This document shows positions 47,832 through 52,601 of a stretch of DNA of 52,601 nt, piece by piece (the first letter of the stretch is position 1; the number at the start of each line of letters is the position of its first letter). The stretch lies in NCBI GenBank assembly GCA_045636425.1, contig JAZTXM010000017.1, forward strand, positions 1 to 52,601. Direction: 5' to 3'. Made by a program: the position numbers and the translations under genes. This DNA comes from UMGS1883 sp045636425 (GTDB taxonomy: Bacteria > Bacillota > Clostridia > UMGS1883). Under the pieces are notes generated by a model, which was given only the letters and a program-made list of their open reading frames with translations, made no database searches and was not told where the DNA came from.

Positions 47832-48697
47832 AATATATGAGATAGATTACTCTGAATTTTTTCAGCCACGTCGGGCTTATTCATTGAATAGACATGCACA
47901 TTTGTTATTCCGTTTGCAAAAAGGTCTATTATCTGGTCTGTCGCATAGGCAATGCCTGCCTGCTTCATTGCTTCGGGCGATGAACCGAATTTATCCACCA
48001 GGCTCTTGAATCTCTGCGGCATAAATGAGCCTGAAAGCTTTATTGCACGCTCTACCTGATTTGCATTGGTAATTGGCATAATCCCCGGAATTATGGGAAC
48101 GGTTATCCCTGCCTCGCGTATTTTATAGAGAAAATTATAGAGCAAATTATTATCGAAAAACATCTGTGTGGTAAGGAAACTGCAGCCTGCATCCACCTTT
48201 TCCTTAAGATACTTAATATCCTCTTTCTGATTGGTGCTTTCGGGATGAACTTCGGGGTAGCACGCACCGCCTATACAGAAATCCGCACCGCTTTCTTTTA
48301 TATCACGGACAAGGTCTATTGCATGAGTGTAGTCCCAACGGCTCCTGTCACTTTCCATAAGTTCAGGTGTTAAATCGCCCCTGAGAGCCATCACATTTTC
48401 AATGCCCGCCTCTTTCATCTGCTCAATCTTACGGCGAACGGTTTCCTTTGTGGAGGAAACACATGTAAGATGGGCGAGAGTGGGAACATTATACTGCTCT
48501 TTTATGTTTTTGGCGATTTCAAGAGTGTATTTGCTTGTACCGCCGCCTGCACCATATGTAACGCTCATAAAAGAAGGACGCAGTTTGGCAATTTCCTCGG
48601 TAGCAGTTTTAACGCTTTCAAAGGCGGTATCCGTTTTCGGCGGAAAAACCTCAAAAGAAAGCGAAAACTTTTCTGAAAAAAGCGTGCTTAGTTTCAT
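47822..48697 (-). CDS. metF: Methylenetetrahydrofolate reductase
   Basis: 291 residues from the ATG at 48697 (AAGGGATGA upstream, MKLSTLFSEKFSLSFEVFPPKT). TIM-barrel FAD enzyme: FEVFPPKTDTAFESV, SVTYGAGGGTS, ALRGDLTPE, DFCIGGACYPEVHPES, TQMFFDN, IPGIMPI. It makes 5-methyl-THF, the methyl donor for MetH in the same operon. A promoter lies at 48729-48757; no SAM riboswitch or S-box is visible. Confidence 0.94.
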   Translation of the reverse strand: MKLSTLFSEKFSLSFEVFPPKTDTAFESVKTATEEIAKLRPSFMSVTYGAGGGTSKYTLEIAKNIKEQYNVPTLAHLTCVSSTKETVRRKIEQMKEAGIENVMALRGDLTPELMESDRSRWDYTHAIDLVRDIKESGADFCIGGACYPEVHPESTNQKEDIKYLKEKVDAGCSFLTTQMFFDNNLLYNFLYKIREAGITVPIIPGIMPITNANQVERAIKLSGSFMPQRFKSLVDKFGSSPEAMKQAGIAYATDQIIDLFANGITNVHVYSMNKPDVAEKIQSNLSHILCL

Positions 48698-48728
48698 GAA
48701 AATCATCCCTTGTAATAATAATATCTGT

Positions 48729-48757
48729 ATTTTATCATAAATACATGATGCAATCAA
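48729..48757 (-). promoter_or_regulatory. Promoter for the metF-metH operon
   Basis: Minus-strand TTGATT (48757-48752), 17-bp spacer, TAAAAT (48734-48729). Confidence 0.6.
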
Positions 48758-48809
48758 TAAAAACAGTCGATTTTTTGAAAATATTGTATTGAGAAGACCT
48801 TTGTATTAC

Positions 48810-48838
48810 TTGACCGATATTCTTAATTGTGTTAGAAT
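48810..48838 (+). promoter_or_regulatory. Promoter for the MATE gene
   Basis: TTGACC (48810-48815), 17-bp spacer, TAGAAT (48833-48838). Confidence 0.65.
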
Positions 48839-48872
48839 ACATTAGTATAAAAAACAAAGGATTGAATTTTAA

Positions 48873-50240
48873 ATGAATAATAAACTGACAAAAGATTTCA
48901 CGCAGGGGAATATTGCAAAGCAGCTTCTGCGGTTTATGATTCCGTTCATGCTGTCGAATGCACTTCAGGTACTATACAGCACCATTGATATGATAATAGT
49001 GGGCGAATATGTGGGTACGGCAGGTCTTTCCGCCGTATCTTTGAGCAGTCAGATAATAAACTTTGCCGCAATGGTTTGCCTGGGATTTTCAAATGCAGGG
49101 CAGGTGCTTATCTCGCAGGCTCTGGGTGCGGGGAAAAAGGAAAGGCTGAATCACATAATCGGAACTCTCTTTTCCATGCTGATGATTATTGCCCTGATGT
49201 TTACGGCGGTGTTTATAATCTTTAAGGATGCCATATTAAATGCAATCAACGTCCCCGAAGAATCATATAAAATGGCAATCCATTACCTTGTTATCTGCGG
49301 CGGGGGAATGGTGTTCACGGCAGGGTATAATATGGTTTCTGCCGTCCTTCGCGGAATGGGCGATTCTAAAAGACCTCTGCTTTTTATTCTGATTGCATCT
49401 TTGGTTAATTTAGTGCTTGACTATTTATTTACAGGGCTTATGGGCTTTGGTGTGGCAGGTGCCGCATGGGCTACCATAATAGGACAGGCTGTGTCTTTCC
49501 TGTTCTCTGTTTATTATTTGTATAAGCAAAAGCAGGAGTTTGGTTTTGATTTTAAGATGAAAAGCTTCCGCATAAAAAGAAACTATGCACGTACCATAAT
49601 AAGCCTCGGGACCCCTATGGCAGTGCAGGCAGGGTTTATAAATATTTCGATGCTTTTTGTAAACTCTCTTATAAACAAGGTGGGTGTAGTGGCGTCGGCA
49701 ACCTTCGGCGTAGGCGTACGCATAGACGATATTGTGAACAAAATTTGTATGGGAATTCAGTATGCGGCGATTCCTATGATAAGTCAGAACATAGGTGCAG
49801 GCAAGCAGGAAAGAGCGCAAAAGGTTGTCTATGTTGCATGGCTATTTTCAGGTGTTTTAACGATTTTCTTTATGGCTCTTTACATAGGGTGCGGAGAATG
49901 GCTGTTTAAGATGTTCTCTGATGATGTTAAGGTACACGAAATGTCACATACCTTTATTTCTGCAATATTATGGATGTTCCCTGCGTTTTCCATTATGAGG
50001 GGAAGCGGTGCTTTTATTCAGGGTATAGGACACGCCAAGCTAAGCATGCTGCTTGCACTACTCGACGGCGTATTCCTCCGAATAGGACTCAGCTATCTTT
50101 TCGGGGTGCTTTTTGGTTGGGGATTCTACGGATTTGTATTGGGTTATGCGTTAGCTCCCTACGGATTTGCAGTTCCCAGTATGATATATTTTCTTTCGGG
50201 AAAATGGAAAATGCGTAAAACTTTAGCTGAAGAATTATAA
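48873..50240 (+). CDS. MATE-family efflux transporter
   Basis: 455 residues with about twelve membrane helices in two MATE repeats. Typical N-terminus GNIAKQLLRFMIPFMLSNALQVLYSTIDMIIVGEYVG and second-half counterpart LGTPMAVQAGFINISMLFVNSLI (shown in part). NorM/DinF-like cation:drug antiporter of the NapA/MepA clade; substrate unknown. Followed 12 nt later by azlC. Confidence 0.92.
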   Translation: MNNKLTKDFTQGNIAKQLLRFMIPFMLSNALQVLYSTIDMIIVGEYVGTAGLSAVSLSSQIINFAAMVCLGFSNAGQVLISQALGAGKKERLNHIIGTLFSMLMIIALMFTAVFIIFKDAILNAINVPEESYKMAIHYLVICGGGMVFTAGYNMVSAVLRGMGDSKRPLLFILIASLVNLVLDYLFTGLMGFGVAGAAWATIIGQAVSFLFSVYYLYKQKQEFGFDFKMKSFRIKRNYARTIISLGTPMAVQAGFINISMLFVNSLINKVGVVASATFGVGVRIDDIVNKICMGIQYAAIPMISQNIGAGKQERAQKVVYVAWLFSGVLTIFFMALYIGCGEWLFKMFSDDVKVHEMSHTFISAILWMFPAFSIMRGSGAFIQGIGHAKLSMLLALLDGVFLRIGLSYLFGVLFGWGFYGFVLGYALAPYGFAVPSMIYFLSGKWKMRKTLAEEL

Positions 50241-50252
50241 AAGGTGTTGCCA

Positions 50253-50966
50253 ATGAAAAGAAATGAATTTATCAACGGAATTAAAGACGGAATCCCCATT
50301 TGCCTCGGCTATTTTTCGGTGTCAATGGCATTTGGAATTGCCGCAGTCAAGGGCGGTATTCCTGCCTGGGCGGCAACACTTACCTCGCTTTCCAATGTGA
50401 CAAGTGCAGGTCAGTTTGCAGGGATTAATATAATGCTGGCATTGGGAAGCCTTATTGAGCTTGCAATTACCACGCTTATTATAAACATGCGATACTTTCT
50501 TATGTCACTGTCAGTTTCTCAAAAGGTTGATTCCTCAATGAAATTGTGGCAAAGATTTTTAGTGTCATTTGGCATAACGGACGAAATTTTTGCTGTATCG
50601 ATGCGTCATCCCCGTCCGCTTACGGCGGTGTATATGGCAGGGCTGATTATCACCCCCGTGCTTGGGTGGACGGCAGGCACCCTGACAGGTGCCGTTGCAA
50701 CAAAGGTTATGCCGGCGGTGCTTTCCTCTGCAATGGGGATAGCCCTTTACGGAATGTTTATCGCAATAATAATTCCACCTGCAAGGAAAAATACAAAGGT
50801 AATGGTGGCAGTTTTGTCCGCGACAGGAGCAAGCCTCGTTTTTTCATACGCTCCCATTCTCAAAAATATATCAAGCGGATGGGCAATTATTATCATAACG
50901 ATTGTTGTCAGTGCTTTTTGTGCCGCGTTTTTCCCCGTGGAGGAGAAAGGAGGCAGTGATATATGA
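50253..50966 (+). CDS. azlC: Branched-chain amino acid exporter large subunit AzlC
   Basis: 237 residues from the ATG at 50253 (AAAAGGTG upstream). AzlC family: GIKDGIPICLGYFSVSMAFG, LSNVTSAGQFAGINIM, NMRYFLMSLSVSQK, FGITDEIFAVSM. With AzlD it exports branched-chain amino acids or analogues. An ATGA overlap with azlD shows coupling. Confidence 0.93.
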   Translation: MKRNEFINGIKDGIPICLGYFSVSMAFGIAAVKGGIPAWAATLTSLSNVTSAGQFAGINIMLALGSLIELAITTLIINMRYFLMSLSVSQKVDSSMKLWQRFLVSFGITDEIFAVSMRHPRPLTAVYMAGLIITPVLGWTAGTLTGAVATKVMPAVLSSAMGIALYGMFIAIIIPPARKNTKVMVAVLSATGASLVFSYAPILKNISSGWAIIIITIVVSAFCAAFFPVEEKGGSDI

Positions 50967-51274
50967 ATACAACATATATTCTTTTATGTATTGCCGTTAT
51001 GGCATCTGTTACATATCTTATCCGTGCGATTCCCATGGTCGTGTTCCGCAAAAAAATACAAAACCGCTTTGTTGTGTCTTTTCTCTACTATGTGCCATAT
51101 GTGGTTTTAGCGGCAATGACGTTCCCCGCCGTGTTTTCAAGTACGCTCTCGCCTCTTTCTGCAGCGGCAGGGTGTGTTGTCGCACTGATTCTTGCGTTTT
51201 TTGACAGGGGGCTTTTAACTGTAGCCGTTGGTGCGGCATTAGCGGCATTTATTACGCAGATAGCAGGTTTTTGA
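50963..51274 (+). CDS. azlD: Branched-chain amino acid exporter small subunit AzlD
   Basis: 103 residues, three or four membrane helices; SVTYLIRAIPMVVFRKKI and YVPYVVLAAMTFPAVF are typical of AzlD. Start overlaps azlC by 4 nt. Confidence 0.92.
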   Translation: MNTTYILLCIAVMASVTYLIRAIPMVVFRKKIQNRFVVSFLYYVPYVVLAAMTFPAVFSSTLSPLSAAAGCVVALILAFFDRGLLTVAVGAALAAFITQIAGF

Positions 51275-51281
51275 TAAAATA

Positions 51282-51311
51282 AAAAGAACCCTACTATCGT
51301 AGGATTCTTTT
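51282..51311. terminator. Bidirectional terminator after azlD
   Basis: AAAAGAAcCCTAC/GTAGGaTTCTTTT with a 4-nt loop. On the minus strand it ends the first repeat module (TTTTTATTTT follows). Confidence 0.8.
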
Positions 51312-51312
51312 C

Positions 51313-51333
51313 TTTTGGTGCAGGTAACAGGAC
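51313..51333 (-). repeat. 21-bp direct repeat, copy 1
   Basis: TTTTGGTGCAGG followed by TAACAGGAC, identical to 51521-51541. On the minus strand it reads like the 3' end of a tRNA (T-stem CCTGT, acceptor strand, A, CCA). Confidence 0.75.
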
Positions 51334-51489
51334 ACAGCCGCTACGCGTCTTGCTTGCTTGTCCACCCAAATGCTAAAGCATTTCGGTACCGGACTGCGCA
51401 CCAAAAGCCTAAAAACGATTATCAATCGTTTTCCTAACGGCTTTTGCCTTCTTAAGGTTCAAGTCCGTCACCTTACTACCGAAAAAGAA
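51334..51489 (-). other. Noncoding structured region between the two repeat copies
   Basis: It contains GGTGCG (minus strand, ~51410) able to pair with GCACC of copy 1, a hairpin AAATGC/GCATTT (~51369-51384), and a large hairpin AAAAGCC ... GGCTTTT enclosing AAAACGATT/AATCGTTTT (~51402-51447). A plus-strand GGTTCAAGTCC resembles a tRNA T-arm. No credible gene. Confidence 0.45.
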
Positions 51490-51516
51490 AAAAGACCTCA
51501 CTTCGTGAAGTCTTTT
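51490..51516. terminator. Terminator hairpin next to repeat copy 2
   Basis: AAAAGACcTCAC/GTGAaGTCTTTT with a TTC loop, flanked by A and T runs; on the minus strand it follows copy 2 directly. Confidence 0.75.
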
Positions 51517-51520
51517 CTCT

Positions 51521-51541
51521 TTTTGGTGCAGGTAACAGGAC
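51521..51541 (-). repeat. 21-bp direct repeat, copy 2
   Basis: Same 21 bases as 51313-51333. On the minus strand GGTGCG near 51577 can pair with GCACC of this copy, with CAGG/CCTG and CACTC/GAGTG helices between, forming a small tRNA-like fold. Confidence 0.75.
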
Positions 51542-51603
51542 TGTCACTCTTTTTAAGGGAGTGCCCTGTATCGCACCTTATATCTCTAAACTTTTGATTC
51601 TTA

Positions 51604-52601
51604 TTAACTTGCATCCTTAGTATAACACAAATCATCTAATATTTCAACAGTTCCGACAAATTTGTAGTAGATATTTATATCCTGATAAGTTTCGCCCTGA
51701 TATTCGTACTTTTCGCCGACTTCAATTCTGTCGATAAGTTCATGGAGAATCTCGTATGTGAGTTCTTTAATTCCTATGTACTTTTCAATCAGATTTACAA
51801 AGTCTATGGCATTATTCTTTGATTTGCGGTATTCGTTAAGCTCTCTTTCAATTCTTGATGCCTCGGCTTTTAATTCTGCCTGTTCTTCTTCATATCCCGC
51901 GAGGAGCGATGCCATTCTCTCGCTTGATAAATTACCTAAGACTGAATTTTCGTATGTCTTTGTTATAAGGATTTCAAGCTCGCCGATTCGCTTATTGGCT
52001 TTTGCAAGCTTTCGCTGATTATCTCTGGTTTCTGCCATAATCTTTTGTTCATTGCATTTAAGTGCCGCTTTATATAGGGCATCTCTGTCGCTTTCTAAGA
52101 GTACTGTCTTTGCATATATGTCGGCAAGGACTACACCGTATAACTCGTCATACCTTATGTAATGTGATGGGCAGTATTGTTTGCCTTTTAGATTATATGT
52201 GTTGCATACATAAGACTTGGTTGCATTGGAGAAGACCAAGGCTTTTTTGCAATCCATACATTTTATTATTTTTGCAAAGATTTGTGTTTCTCCTGTTTTG
52301 GTTTCTCTTGCCCGACTTTCAAGCAGTTTTTGTACTTCATCAAAGGTCTGCTTATCAATTATCGGCTCATGGGTGTTTTCTACCACTATCCATTCGTCCT
52401 TTGGAACATCCCTGAACCTCTTTGATTTAAAAGGTTTTTCCTTTCTGTGATTAACCATATTGCCTATGTAAACCTCGTTTATAAGCATATCGCCCACAGT
52501 ATCATCACACCAATAACATTCATCACCGTGTGCGGTCATAGCAGAATAATGATTCATGCCCTGGGCCTTTGCATAAGCGGCAGGAGTAGGGATTTTTTCT
52601 T
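51604..52601 (-). CDS. Large serine recombinase, N-terminus beyond the window
   Basis: The frame is open to the end of the window (333 codons seen; an internal Met at 52557 is not the real start). Seen are the end of the recombinase domain (MLINEVYIGNMVNHRKEKP), a zinc-ribbon (KIIKCMDCKKALVF ... CNTYNLKGKQYCPSH), a long coiled coil (ETRDNQRKLAKANKRIGELE ...) and the C-terminal segment IDRIEVGEKYEY. The catalytic resolvase domain with its Ser is missing only because the window ends. Such enzymes move integrative elements or transposons of the Tn4451/TndX kind. Confidence 0.9.
   Translation of the reverse strand, partial: EKIPTPAAYAKAQGMNHYSAMTAHGDECYWCDDTVGDMLINEVYIGNMVNHRKEKPFKSKRFRDVPKDEWIVVENTHEPIIDKQTFDEVQKLLESRARETKTGETQIFAKIIKCMDCKKALVFSNATKSYVCNTYNLKGKQYCPSHYIRYDELYGVVLADIYAKTVLLESDRDALYKAALKCNEQKIMAETRDNQRKLAKANKRIGELEILITKTYENSVLGNLSSERMASLLAGYEEEQAELKAEASRIERELNEYRKSKNNAIDFVNLIEKYIGIKELTYEILHELIDRIEVGEKYEYQGETYQDINIYYKFVGTVEILDDLCYTKDAS

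Noticed and set aside
48698..48872. SAM riboswitch before metF
   Set aside because: No S-box core or terminator hairpin; the stretch is short and AT-rich, with two divergent promoters.
51313..51541. Complete tRNA genes
   Set aside because: Only the 3'-end-like part is convincing; no full cloverleaf with D-arm, anticodon arm and matching 5' acceptor strand could be drawn.

Overview
The window looks like a chromosomal contig from an anaerobic, spore-forming-lineage Gram-positive bacterium of the Clostridia (gut Oscillospiraceae/Eubacteriales type). The signs are pyruvate:ferredoxin oxidoreductase, pyruvate formate-lyase with its activase behind a ZTP riboswitch, cobalamin-dependent methionine synthase with a separate activation subunit, a SpoIIM-like gene beside a XerD-like gene, and LysM/YkuD proteins without signal peptides. 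Strong AGGAGG-type ribosome sites and sigma-A promoters close to TTGACA-N17-TATAAT recur throughout. The window starts exactly on the terminal inverted repeat of an IS481-family element and ends inside a large serine recombinase, so both edges are mobile elements and are probably assembly break points.

Layout. 1-1127: IS481-like element. 1158-2183: stalk-domain secreted protein behind a long leader that folds like an unassigned riboswitch with a terminator/antiterminator. 2361-2484: short array of hairpins separated by GCGATAT. 2501-3996: coupled LysM/L,D-transpeptidase and a LysM protein with a degenerate transpeptidase tail. 4043-7217: zinc-homeostasis block (two COG0523 GTPases and a ZnuA-like lipoprotein with a Fur/Zur-type box). 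7275-8329: RNA pseudouridine synthase and a coupled unknown. 8506-11064: TetM-like ribosome GTPase fused to a YacP/Rae1-type NYN nuclease domain. 11249-14770: pyruvate:ferredoxin oxidoreductase broken by one in-frame TAG. 14853-18803: accessory genes (DUF805, RCC1-like, GNAT, lipid kinase, SCP2 plus histone-like tail). 18894-22621: tRNA dihydrouridine synthase, groEL/groES, unknown gene. 22676-23989: G5/M23 envelope peptidase.

24123-31035 is the most striking part. An intact tyrosine recombinase is followed 12 bp later by a 306-bp segment bounded by two inverted 24-bp sites. Each site is a palindrome apart from an asymmetric 4-nt core (CGAA in one, TTCG in the other), and the segment holds a perfect sigma-A promoter. 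This has the anatomy of an invertible, phase-variable promoter. As assembled it drives a TetR regulator, a small membrane protein, a 31-codon ORF, a 1471-residue secreted beta-helix protein and a 44-residue peptide.

31069-37813: housekeeping genes (nrdR, rpiB, tsaB, tsaE, transporter, ybaK, HAD phosphatase, spoIIM-like, and a XerD-like protein that has lost several catalytic residues). 38000-42686: esterase, DUF4430 protein, ZTP riboswitch, pflB, pflA. 42676-44112: promoter, early terminator, 20-codon leader ORF and stand-alone trpB. 44167-48697: SodC-like protein and the metF / activation-subunit / metH operon on the minus strand. 48873-51274: MATE transporter and azlCD. 51282-51603: two minus-strand modules sharing a 21-bp repeat, each followed by a terminator, next to the truncated serine recombinase.

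All family assignments come from reading motifs in the translated sequence; no database search was run.
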